Translations under genes and position numbers: made by a program
Notes under the pieces: model-generated
Databases searched by the model: none
What the model was told of the DNA's origin: nothing
Seen by the model: the letters and a program-made list of their open reading frames with translations, nothing else
Shown: one piece after another, positions 8,556 through 15,703 of the stretch
Numbering within the stretch: position 1 is the first letter of the stretch
How the letters are laid out: every line of letters begins with the position of its first letter
Assembly: GCA_035317605.1 (NCBI GenBank)
Contig: DATHGT010000160.1
Location: 1 to 26,389, forward strand
Origin: DATHGT01 sp035317605
GTDB lineage: Bacteria > Methylomirabilota > Methylomirabilia > Rokubacteriales > CSP1-6
DNA: 26,389 bases
Direction: 5' to 3'

Positions 8556-9671
8556 TCACGCGCGGATCGCTCTCACCCAGTCCGGCGACGTCCAGCCCTC
8601 GCGCAGGAGGGCGCGGATCTCGCGCAGCGCGAAATCGCCCAGCCCCAGGCGCTCGAGCGCGCGCCCATCGCCGCCGAGCCGTCGCCCGAGCAGCACGCCG
8701 AAGACCTGCAACAGTCCGCTGATGGCCGGGGTGTCGACGGTGACGGTGCGCGCGGCGGACTCGAACAGGGCCAGGCCCAGCACCACGTCCTCGGTGACAT
8801 ACCGATGGTCGAGGTCGAGCGCCTCGTCGAAGATGCCGCTCTCGGCCACCAGAGCGCGGGCGCCGGCGCCGTAGAAACCCTCGGCCGCGCGCGCCTCGTC
8901 GTAGTACGTGGCCAGCTCGTAGTGGGGCGCCGGGTAGTCCCACCCCGCCCGCACGGCCACCCGCTCGGCGTCCAGGGCGTCGATCAGACGCCGGATCGTC
9001 GGCGTCGTCCCCGCCACGTGGACGTCGAAGCGCCCGCCGTCGATGGCCCCGGCGTTGAGCAGCACCAATGGTGGATGAATCACGGGACCCGCGTTGGCCA
9101 GCGCCGCGTCCAGGGCATCCACGCAGGGGCGGATCGCCGGGTAGAGCGGCCGGAGACGCGCGAGCGTGGCCTCCCGGCGGTTGGCGGGAAACACGCCCAC
9201 CGGCAGATTGGTCGCGCGCACCGCGACCCGCGCCTCCGCGGCCGCGCGCTTGCGCGTGAGATACGGCAGCGTGGCGGTCTCGGCGAACGCGAACGGCAGC
9301 CGCCCGCCCGCGCGGGCGATCGAGCGCGCCATCGCGTACGTGCCCAGGGTGCCGGGGGTCAGCAGCACGACCTGCTGGTCGGTGAGCAACGGGCCGAGCC
9401 GGGCGGCGAGATCGTCGTGGCTGGTCGCGGGCAGCGGCGCCACCACGATCTCCGCCCCCGTCACCGCCGCCGCGAGATCGTCGGTGGCCAGCGCGGGCGC
9501 CACCACTCGCCGCTCGCCGTCGGCGACCAGCGCGATGCCCCCGGCCGCGCGTACGGCCGACAGCGGCTCCGATCTCCGCGACCACCACCGAACGGTGTGG
9601 CCGCCGCGCGTGAGGTCCGCCGCGGCCGTGAGTCCGCCGTTGCTGGCCCCGAGGACCGCGACGATCGCCAT
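8556..9671 (-). CDS. NAD/NADP octopine/nopaline dehydrogenase family protein
   Basis: A 371-residue dehydrogenase. The N-terminal Rossmann fold has AVLGASNGGLTAAADL in place of GxGxxG, and the C-terminal helical octopine-dehydrogenase domain includes VIHPPLVLLNAG, which carries the family's conserved His, and RYVTEDVVLGLALFES. Members make or break opine-like secondary amines from an amino acid and a 2-oxo acid, or reduce similar substrates; many bacterial homologues are uncharacterised. ATG 9671 overlaps a TGA stop (TGATG) that closes a 15-codon minigene rather than caiB itself, whose stop is 47 bases further upstream. The substrate is unknown. An opine-type enzyme beside a CoA-thioester pathway suggests handling of an N-substituted amino-acid intermediate (inference). 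Confidence 0.8.
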   Translation of the reverse strand: MAIVAVLGASNGGLTAAADLTRGGHTVRWWSRRSEPLSAVRAAGGIALVADGERRVVAPALATDDLAAAVTGAEIVVAPLPATSHDDLAARLGPLLTDQQVVLLTPGTLGTYAMARSIARAGGRLPFAFAETATLPYLTRKRAAAEARVAVRATNLPVGVFPANRREATLARLRPLYPAIRPCVDALDAALANAGPVIHPPLVLLNAGAIDGGRFDVHVAGTTPTIRRLIDALDAERVAVRAGWDYPAPHYELATYYDEARAAEGFYGAGARALVAESGIFDEALDLDHRYVTEDVVLGLALFESAARTVTVDTPAISGLLQVFGVLLGRRLGGDGRALERLGLGDFALREIRALLREGWTSPDWVRAIRA

Positions 9672-9718
9672 CAGGCCACCGCCCCGGTCGCGTTCACGCG
9701 AGCGCTCCGGTGGCCCAT
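9671..9718 (-). other. Possible 15-codon coupling minigene between caiB-like and opine-type dehydrogenase genes
   Basis: The caiB-like gene ends in TGATG, whose ATG opens a 15-codon frame (MGHRSARVNATGAVA). That frame stops in a second TGATG, which supplies the start of the dehydrogenase gene. Terminating ribosomes could thus re-initiate twice. Both junctions share the same 15-base sequence, so the minigene may simply be the product of a short tandem duplication of an original stop/start overlap. Whether it is translated cannot be told from sequence. Confidence 0.3.
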
Positions 9719-9728
9719 CAGGCCACCG
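9708..9728 (-). promoter_or_regulatory. Hairpin with stop/start codons in its loop
   Basis: CGGTGGCC (9708-9715) pairs perfectly with GGCCACCG (9721-9728). The five-base loop is TGATG on the minus strand, i.e. the caiB stop plus the minigene ATG. An 8-bp GC stem at this place could modulate translational coupling. No U-tract follows, so it is not a classical terminator. Confidence 0.4.
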
Positions 9729-10914
9729 CTCGCGCGCCCCGGAGCGCGGCGATGCGCTCGGGCGGGTAGCCGAGCAGATCGCGCAGGATCTCCTCGGTGT
9801 TCTGGCCGAGCGGCACCGGTGGCGTCACCTCCAGGCCGAGCACCCCGTCGGCCTTGATCGGGGTGCCCAGCGTCGGCAGCGGGCCGTGACGTGGATGGTC
9901 CATCCGCACCACCATCTGCCGGTGCTTCACCTGCGGGTCGTCGAGCACGCGCTCGATCGAGTTGATCGGAGCGGCCGGCACGCCCTCCCCGTTCAGCCGC
10001 GCCAGCCAGGCGTCGGTGGTGTCCTCGGCGAAGCGCGCGGCGATCAGCGACTCGAGCGCGCCGCGATGGGCGACCCGATCGCGATTGGTGGCGAAGCGCG
10101 GATCCGTCTCCCACTCCGGGCGTCCTGCCGCCCGGCAGAAGCCGCCCCAGAACTTCTCGGAGAACACGGCCACGATCAGGTGGCCGTCGCGGGTGGCCAG
10201 GGCTTGATACGGGACCACCGAGGCGTGGCCGGAGCCCATCGGCCCGGGGATGCGACCGTCCGTCCAGAAATACTGGGCCATGTAGGAGAGCAGCGAGACC
10301 TGGCAGTCGAGCAGCGAGAGATCGAGGTGGGTGCCGCGTCCGGTCGCGCCGCGCCGCACCAGCGCCGCGCACACCGCGAGGGCGCCGAAGAGGCCGCCGG
10401 AGAGATCACCCATGGGTAACCCCATCCGGGCGGGGGCGCGGCCGGGCTCGCCGGTGACGCTCATCCCGCCGCCGCGGGCCTGGAGCGCGAGGTCGAACGC
10501 CGGGAACTCGCGGTACGGCCCCTCCTGACCGTAGGCGGAGATCGAGCACATGACCAGGCGCGGATTCAGCGCCGACAGCTCGGCATAGCCGCAGCCCAGA
10601 CGCTCCATCACCCCCGGGCGAAAGTTTTCCCACACCACGTCGGCCCGGCCCACGAGGTCGTGGAACACCGCGCGCCCCTCGGTGGAGGCCAGGTCGATGG
10701 CCAGGGATTTCTTGTTGCGATTGATGGCCAGGAAGTACGCGCTCTCGCCGTCGGGCAGGAATGGCGGCCCCATGGCCCGCATCGGGTCGCCGCCGCCGGG
10801 CTCCTCGACCTTGATCACCTCGGCGCCCATGTCGGCCAGCAGCATCGACCCGTACGGCCCCGCCAGCATCCGCGAGAGATCGAGCACCCGCACGCCCGCG
10901 AGCAGCGCGGTCAT
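9718..10914 (-). CDS. CaiB/BaiF family (class III) CoA-transferase
   Basis: A 398-residue family III CoA-transferase, which moves CoA between a donor thioester and a carboxylic acid in the cytoplasm through an aspartyl-anhydride intermediate. The N-terminus (LAGVRVLDLSRMLAGPYGSMLLADMGAEV family pattern), NRNKKSLAIDL, NFRPGVMERLG and ISAYGQ-GPY are all present. The expected catalytic Asp is Asp170 in GLPMGDLSGG, equivalent to Asp169 of formyl-CoA transferase. Length is normal. Its ATG overlaps the stop of the molybdopterin-subunit gene by four bases (ATGA), so the two are translationally coupled. It most likely activates the pathway acid as a CoA thioester; the specific acid is unknown. Confidence 0.93.
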   Translation of the reverse strand: MTALLAGVRVLDLSRMLAGPYGSMLLADMGAEVIKVEEPGGGDPMRAMGPPFLPDGESAYFLAINRNKKSLAIDLASTEGRAVFHDLVGRADVVWENFRPGVMERLGCGYAELSALNPRLVMCSISAYGQEGPYREFPAFDLALQARGGGMSVTGEPGRAPARMGLPMGDLSGGLFGALAVCAALVRRGATGRGTHLDLSLLDCQVSLLSYMAQYFWTDGRIPGPMGSGHASVVPYQALATRDGHLIVAVFSEKFWGGFCRAAGRPEWETDPRFATNRDRVAHRGALESLIAARFAEDTTDAWLARLNGEGVPAAPINSIERVLDDPQVKHRQMVVRMDHPRHGPLPTLGTPIKADGVLGLEVTPPVPLGQNTEEILRDLLGYPPERIAALRGARAVA

Positions 10915-13181
10915 CGCGCGCGGACCTGCTCGAGGGCCGCCCGGACCCGCGGGGCGGTGATGGGCAGCTCCGTGAAGCGCACGCCGGTGGCGTCGTGGAC
11001 CGCGTTGGCCACGGCGGCGGAGACCGCGATCACCCCCGACTCGCCGAGGCCCTTGGCGCCGAACGGACCTTCGGCCTCGGCGCTCTCGACCAGACGCACG
11101 GCGATGGCCGGCATGTCGGCCGCGCGCAGCAGCGCGTAGTCCATGAAGCTCTGCGTGAGCACCTGACCTCCTTCGATCACGAGCCGCTCGCTCAGCGCGT
11201 ACCCCAGGCCCATGTGGATGCCGCCGTGCACCTGGCCCTCGGCGGCCAGCGGGTTGAGCGCGCGGCCGACGTCGTGGGCCGAGGCGACGCGCCGGACCAC
11301 GATGCGCCCGGTCGCCTCCTCGACGTCGAGCAGCACGGCCTGCGCCGCGAAACCGTACGTCGCGGAGACGTTGCCGCGCAAGTCCTTGTCGAGCATCTCG
11401 GTGGGCGGATCGTAGAACGCCTCCGCCACCAGCGTCTGCCCGGCCGGCCGGTAGTGTCCGGCTCGGACCACGCGATCGTACGGCAGGCGGCGCTGCGGCT
11501 CACCCACGACGGAGATCCAGCCGTCGGCGATGGCCAGCCGCTCGGCCGGCTCGTCGAGGGATTCGGCGGCCATGGCCAGGAGGCGGGCGCGGATCTTCTC
11601 GGCGGCCAGTCGCGCGGCGTTGCCGGCGATGAACGTCGTGCGGCTGGCGTGGGCGCCCACGTCCCACGGCTTGACCGCGGTGTCGGAGTTCACGACGTCG
11701 ACCCGGTCGAGGGGCACCCCGAGCGTCTCCGCCACGATCATGGCCAGCACGGTCTCTGAGCCCTGGCCGATCTCGCTCGCCCCCGTGATCAGCGACACCC
11801 GGCCGAAGTCGTCGAGCTTGACGATGGCCCCGCACCCGTCCGACTTATAAATCCTGGCCCCGCCGCCCACGTGGAAGAGCGCCGCGTAGCCGACTCCGCG
11901 CGCCCAGCCCGGGGCCGGGGCCGGCGGCGGATCTTCGACGATCGCCTCCGCCGCCGCCTCCAGGCACTCGGCCATCGCGCAGGAGGTGATCACGAAGCCC
12001 TGGGGATGGACGTCGCCCGACTTCACCACGTTGCGCCGGCGCAGCTCCAGCCGGTCCAGGCCGAGCCGGTCCGCGAGCTCGTCCATCTGAGACTCGACCG
12101 CGAACGTCGATTCGAGGTTGCCGTAGCCGCGCATCGAGCCGGACGAGGGATGGTTCGTGTAGGCGATGGTCGTGTCGAAGCGCACGCTCGGGCAGCGGTA
12201 GAGGCCGGCCACCGTGGCGAGCATCACGTACGGGGTCGTCGAGCCCCACGAGACGTAGGCGCCGTTGTCGATGGTCACGTGGGCGTCGCGGGCGAGCAGG
12301 CGCCCGTCGGCCGCGGCGGCCGTGCGCAGACGGATCAGGCACGGCTCGCGGGTGGGACACGCCACGAATTCTTCCACGCGTTCGAACTCGATCTTCACGG
12401 GCCTCCGCGCGGCGCGGGCCAGCAGCGCGGCGATCACGTCGATCGGATAGAGATCGAGCCCGCGCCCGAAGTTGCCGCCGACCGGCGGCTGGAGCACGCG
12501 CACCCGGTCGCCGCCGATCCCGAGGGTCGCGGCCAGATCGCGCTGGTAGAGAAAGGGCACCTGGGTGGTGCTCCACATCGTGAGCCGGCCCTCGGCGTCC
12601 CAGTCGGCGATGGCCACCATGGTCTCCAAACAGGCCGGCGTGACGAAATTGAGACGGTATTCACCCTCGACCACCGCGGCGGCGGCGGTGAACGCGCCCT
12701 CCACGTCGCCCGCCGCGAACTGGTAGCGCAGCGACGTGGCGTTGGTTCCCATCTCTTCGTGAACGAGCGGCGCGCCCTCGACCAGCGCCGCGCGCGGGTC
12801 GAACACCGCCGGCAACTCCGCGTACTCGACGTCGATCAGCGCGAGCGCTTCCTCGGCGGCCTCCGCGGTCTCCGCGGCGACGGCGGCGACCTCGTCGCGG
12901 ATCGAGCGGACCTTCCCGCGCTTCAGCGCGAGCTGATCCTTGGCGTATCCGAACGGATGCTGGACGACGTCGTCGCCGGTGATGACCGCGATCACCTCGG
13001 GCACACGGCGCGCCCGCGCCGTGTCGATCCTCACGATGCGGGCGTGTGGCAGCGGCGTGCGGAGGATCTTGCCGTGAGCGAGACGGGGCAGCTCCACGTC
13101 GTGGAGGAAGCGGGTGCGGCCGGTGACCTTCTCGGGCCCGTCCTTCTTGGGCGTGGCCTTGCCGATGACGTCGAAGTCCAT
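10911..13181 (-). CDS. Xanthine dehydrogenase family protein, molybdopterin-binding (large) subunit
   Basis: A 756-residue molybdenum-hydroxylase large subunit. It starts MDFDVIGKATPKKDGPEKVTG, the usual opening of CoxL/XdhA-like chains, and has GGNFGRG in the cofactor region, GNLESTFAVESQMDELA, and C-terminal FGAKGLGES with the expected active-site Glu714. Such enzymes hydroxylate a carbon next to N in heterocycles, or oxidise aldehydes, and normally need separate or fused 2Fe-2S and FAD subunits; neither is encoded in this window. ATG 13181 is chosen because it shares its A with the TGA of the mutase gene (TGATG) and matches the family N-terminus. The frame is open upstream to 13268 but only within the mutase gene. 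It lacks the AYxCAFR-type CO-dehydrogenase active-site loop, so it is not form I CO dehydrogenase. Substrate unknown. Confidence 0.88.
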   Translation of the reverse strand: MDFDVIGKATPKKDGPEKVTGRTRFLHDVELPRLAHGKILRTPLPHARIVRIDTARARRVPEVIAVITGDDVVQHPFGYAKDQLALKRGKVRSIRDEVAAVAAETAEAAEEALALIDVEYAELPAVFDPRAALVEGAPLVHEEMGTNATSLRYQFAAGDVEGAFTAAAAVVEGEYRLNFVTPACLETMVAIADWDAEGRLTMWSTTQVPFLYQRDLAATLGIGGDRVRVLQPPVGGNFGRGLDLYPIDVIAALLARAARRPVKIEFERVEEFVACPTREPCLIRLRTAAAADGRLLARDAHVTIDNGAYVSWGSTTPYVMLATVAGLYRCPSVRFDTTIAYTNHPSSGSMRGYGNLESTFAVESQMDELADRLGLDRLELRRRNVVKSGDVHPQGFVITSCAMAECLEAAAEAIVEDPPPAPAPGWARGVGYAALFHVGGGARIYKSDGCGAIVKLDDFGRVSLITGASEIGQGSETVLAMIVAETLGVPLDRVDVVNSDTAVKPWDVGAHASRTTFIAGNAARLAAEKIRARLLAMAAESLDEPAERLAIADGWISVVGEPQRRLPYDRVVRAGHYRPAGQTLVAEAFYDPPTEMLDKDLRGNVSATYGFAAQAVLLDVEEATGRIVVRRVASAHDVGRALNPLAAEGQVHGGIHMGLGYALSERLVIEGGQVLTQSFMDYALLRAADMPAIAVRLVESAEAEGPFGAKGLGESGVIAVSAAVANAVHDATGVRFTELPITAPRVRAALEQVRAR

Positions 13182-14776
13182 CAGAACCCGACGGGCTCCC
13201 GGTGCTCGCCGAAGACGTCCTTGAGCGCGCGGTTGATCTCGCCGAGCGTGGCGTACGCCTTCACGCACTCAGTGATCGCGGGCATGAGGTTCGCCGTCCC
13301 GCGTGCCTCGTCGGCCAGCCGGCGCAGCGCCGCCGTCGCCGCGTCGCCGTCGCGCTCGGCGCGGACACGGGCCAGCTGCTTGACCTGAGCCTCGGCCACC
13401 GTCGGATCGAACGCGTACAGCTCCACGTCGCGATCGGCCTCGGCGCCGGCGTCGCCCACGTGGCAGTTCACCGCGACCTTGCGGATTTCACCGGCCGCGA
13501 GCCGCTGCTCGTGGAGATAGGCCTGGCGCGCGACCTCGGCCTGAATGGCCCCGCTCTTCACGGCCTCGACGATGCCGCCCATGCGCTCGACCGCGGCCAG
13601 CTCCTCGACGATCCGTTCTTCCATCGCGTTGGTGAGCGCCTCGACGTAGTAGGCGCCGCCCAGCGGATCCGCGGTGTCGGCCGCGCCCGATTCCTCCGCG
13701 CAGATCTGCATGGTGCGCAGCGCGATGAGCTGGGCCTTCGCCGAAGGGATCGTGTAGGCCTCGTCGTAGGTGGGCAGCGCCATCGTCTGGGCGCCGGAGA
13801 GCGCGGCGGTCAGCGCGATGTAGGCGCCGCGCACGATGTTGTTCTCCGGCTCCTGCGCGGTGAACGCCGAGCCCCCGCCCCCGATGAGGCTGCGGAACAT
13901 GCACGACCGCGGATTGGTGGCGCCGAAGCGCTCGCGCATCATCCTCGCGTAGAGCCGCCGCCCCGCCCGGAACTTGGCGACCTCCTCGAAGATCTTGCCC
14001 CAGCACGTGAAGTTGAAGGACAGACGCGGCGCGAAGTCGTCGACGGCCATCCCCCGCGCGAGCATCAGCTCCACGTAGGCGGCGGCGATGGCGAGTCCGT
14101 ACGCCATCTCCTGAGCGGTCGTACAGCCCGCCTCGCGGATGTGATAGCCGCAGACCGAGACCGGGTTCGAGCGCGGGTAGCGCCGGGCCGAGAACTCGAT
14201 GAGGTCGGCGACCAGCCGCAGCGAGGGCTCCACCGGATACACCCACGTCCCCCGCGCGATGAACTCCTTGAGGATGTCGTTCTGCGGGGTGGTGACGACC
14301 TTGTCGGCGGCCACGCCCTGGCGCTCGGCCACCGCGTAGTACATGGCGGTGATCGGCGCCGCCATGCCGTTGATGGTCAGCGACACGCTCACGCGATCGA
14401 GCGGGATGCCCGCGAACGCGGCTTCCATGTCGGCCAGCGTGTCGACGGCCATGCCCACGCGCCCGACTTCGCCCTCGGCCCTGGGGTCGTCGGAGTCGAG
14501 GCCGAGCTGGGTCGGCAGGTCGAAGGCGACGTTGAGCGCGTCCTGGCCGTGGGCCATCAGGTGTTTGAAGCGGGCGTTCGTCTGCGCCGGCGTGCCGAAG
14601 CCGACGTACTGGCGCATGGTCCACAGCCGCTCGCGATACATCGCGCGATGGATGCCGCGGGTGAACGGATACTCGCCGGGACGTCCGACCTCCGCGTCCA
14701 CGTCGTGCCCGGCGAGGTCTTCGGGGCCGTAGCTCGGCTTGACCGGAATCCCGGCGTTGAGCCTCAAGTCCTTCAA
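13181..14776 (-). CDS. Methylmalonyl-CoA mutase, large (substrate-binding TIM-barrel) subunit
   Basis: A 531-residue acyl-CoA mutase large chain that lacks the C-terminal B12 domain; the latter is encoded just upstream as a separate subunit. Landmarks are YPFTRGIHRAMYRERLWTMR, VAFDLPTQLGLDSDDP, QNDILKEFIARGTW and GYHIREAG (His212, the cobalamin-side substrate His). Tyr57 in RQYVGF and Arg175 in EFIARG match the Tyr89/Arg207 pair that binds the methylmalonyl carboxylate; isobutyryl-CoA mutase has Phe/Gln there. Methylmalonyl-CoA to succinyl-CoA is therefore the best call, with a related branched acid possible. The start is TTG 14776, supported by a strong AGGAGGTGA just upstream that overlaps the small-subunit stop. 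No MeaB/ArgK GTPase, epimerase or propionyl-CoA carboxylase is nearby. Confidence 0.92.
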   Translation of the reverse strand: MKDLRLNAGIPVKPSYGPEDLAGHDVDAEVGRPGEYPFTRGIHRAMYRERLWTMRQYVGFGTPAQTNARFKHLMAHGQDALNVAFDLPTQLGLDSDDPRAEGEVGRVGMAVDTLADMEAAFAGIPLDRVSVSLTINGMAAPITAMYYAVAERQGVAADKVVTTPQNDILKEFIARGTWVYPVEPSLRLVADLIEFSARRYPRSNPVSVCGYHIREAGCTTAQEMAYGLAIAAAYVELMLARGMAVDDFAPRLSFNFTCWGKIFEEVAKFRAGRRLYARMMRERFGATNPRSCMFRSLIGGGGSAFTAQEPENNIVRGAYIALTAALSGAQTMALPTYDEAYTIPSAKAQLIALRTMQICAEESGAADTADPLGGAYYVEALTNAMEERIVEELAAVERMGGIVEAVKSGAIQAEVARQAYLHEQRLAAGEIRKVAVNCHVGDAGAEADRDVELYAFDPTVAEAQVKQLARVRAERDGDAATAALRRLADEARGTANLMPAITECVKAYATLGEINRALKDVFGEHREPVGF

Positions 14777-14788
14777 GACGTCACCTCC

Positions 14789-15223
14789 TCAGATCGCTCG
14801 CCTCGGACGGCGGGGCCCCAGCCCCGCGACGTCCTGCGGCTCGCCCAGCCTCCGCGTGGTGAACGCGGCGACGATGTCGGTCAACGGGGTGCTCATCGGA
14901 AAGATGGCGGCGGCGCCGAGCGCCCTCAGCGATTCCACGTCGCGCGGCGGGATGGTGCCGCCCACGATCACGCCGACGTCGCCGGCGCCGGCGGCGCGGA
15001 GCCCCTCGATCACCCGGCGGGTCAGGAGCAGGTGCGCGCCCGAGAGGATCGAGAGGCCGACCACGCCGACGTCTTCCTGGATCGCCTCGGCCACGATCTC
15101 CTCCGGCGTACGCTTCAGTCCGGTGTAGACGACTTCGTGGCCGGCGTCGCGCAGCGCCTGGGCGACCACCTTGGCCCCGCGATCGTGGCCGTCGAGTCCG
15201 GGCTTGGCGATCAGGATCTTCAT
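14789..15223 (-). CDS. Methylmalonyl-CoA mutase, small (B12-binding) subunit
   Basis: A 144-residue cobalamin-binding protein: MKILIAKPGLDGHDRGAKVV with the base-off/His-on motif DGHDRG (His13), then LSILSGAH and GGTIPPRD, which line the nucleotide-tail pocket. The size is typical of the separate B12 subunit of two-chain acyl-CoA mutases. It should pair with the downstream large chain to bind adenosylcobalamin. ATG 15223 overlaps the stop of the upstream phosphoesterase gene (ATGA). The Arg-Pro-rich tail after ~residue 130 looks disordered. Confidence 0.92.
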   Translation of the reverse strand: MKILIAKPGLDGHDRGAKVVAQALRDAGHEVVYTGLKRTPEEIVAEAIQEDVGVVGLSILSGAHLLLTRRVIEGLRAAGAGDVGVIVGGTIPPRDVESLRALGAAAIFPMSTPLTDIVAAFTTRRLGEPQDVAGLGPRRPRRAI

Positions 15224-15702
15224 CCGCTGATCTCGAGCGTCTCGAGCCGGCCGGTGACGCGGGCGCCGTCGATCAGGATCTTGCCCACCGAGATCGGCAG
15301 CTTGAAGCGCCGCGGTCCCGCGCTGCCTGGATTGAAGAACAGCACGCCGTCGCGCTCCTCGCAGCGCGGTTGATGGCTGTGGCCGGCGATCACCACCGAA
15401 AAGCCGGCGACGCGCGGGTCGAGGTCCAGCTCGTCGATGTCGTGGAGCATGTAGATCGACGCGTGTCCCAGCTCGAGCGTCTCGCGAAGCGGAAGATCCT
15501 TCGCCCACGGCGCGCGATCGTTGTTGCCGCGCACGGCGAGGACCGGCGCCAGCTTCTCCAGGCCGCGCAGCACGGCGGGCGATCCGACGTCGCCCGCGTG
15601 GACGATGATGTCGCTGCCGCGCAGCACGGCCTCCGCTTCCGGGCGGAGCAAGCCATGGGTGTCCGAGATCACGCCGAGGCTGTAGATCGGCCGCCGCCTC
15701 AT
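15220..15702 (-). CDS. YfcE/MJ0936-type metallophosphoesterase
   Basis: A 160-residue member of the small calcineurin-like phosphodiesterase group. Metal ligands are all visible: Asp14 and His16 in SDTHG, Asp38 in HAGDVG, Asn61 in GNND, His87, and His108/His110 in GHSHQP; NPGS at 124-127 is also typical. It should be a cytoplasmic Mn/Ni/Co-dependent phosphodiesterase, and the natural substrate of this group is largely unknown. The start at 15702 is one base after the stop of the dehydrogenase-DUF35 gene; the longer upstream frame lies inside that gene. Its position directly before, and overlapping, the mutase small-subunit gene suggests co-expression and perhaps a repair or housekeeping role for a nucleotide-type cofactor or by-product (inference). 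Confidence 0.9.
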   Translation of the reverse strand: MRRRPIYSLGVISDTHGLLRPEAEAVLRGSDIIVHAGDVGSPAVLRGLEKLAPVLAVRGNNDRAPWAKDLPLRETLELGHASIYMLHDIDELDLDPRVAGFSVVIAGHSHQPRCEERDGVLFFNPGSAGPRRFKLPISVGKILIDGARVTGRLETLEISG

Positions 15703-15703
15703 G

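Larger units (their letters stand above)
9668..9729. repeat. 15-bp direct repeat at the two stop/start junctions
   Basis: CCATCAGGCCACCGC occurs at 9668-9682 and again at 9715-9729, 47 bases apart. Each copy contains a TGATG on the minus strand. The spacing and the partial similarity of the sequence between the copies are consistent with an old short tandem duplication. Confidence 0.7.

Noticed and set aside
10911..13181. Form I CO dehydrogenase large subunit (CoxL)
   Set aside because: The characteristic AYxCAFR active-site loop is absent and no CoxS/CoxM partners are nearby.
13181..14776. Isobutyryl-CoA or 2-hydroxyisobutyryl-CoA mutase
   Set aside because: The substrate-carboxylate residues are Tyr57 and Arg175, the methylmalonyl-CoA mutase pair, rather than the Phe/Gln or Ile/Gln of those mutases.
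15224..15250. CTCGAG repeats (CTCGAGCGTCTCGAG) as a possible operator
   Set aside because: They lie inside the coding end of the phosphoesterase gene, where Leu-Glu codons explain them, and similar strings recur by composition elsewhere.
13202..15373. Long plus-strand open frame (723 codons) opposite the mutase genes
   Set aside because: It lies antisense to well-recognised methylmalonyl-CoA mutase genes; its translation is Arg/Asp/Gly-rich with no recognisable motif, a usual shadow in very GC-rich DNA.
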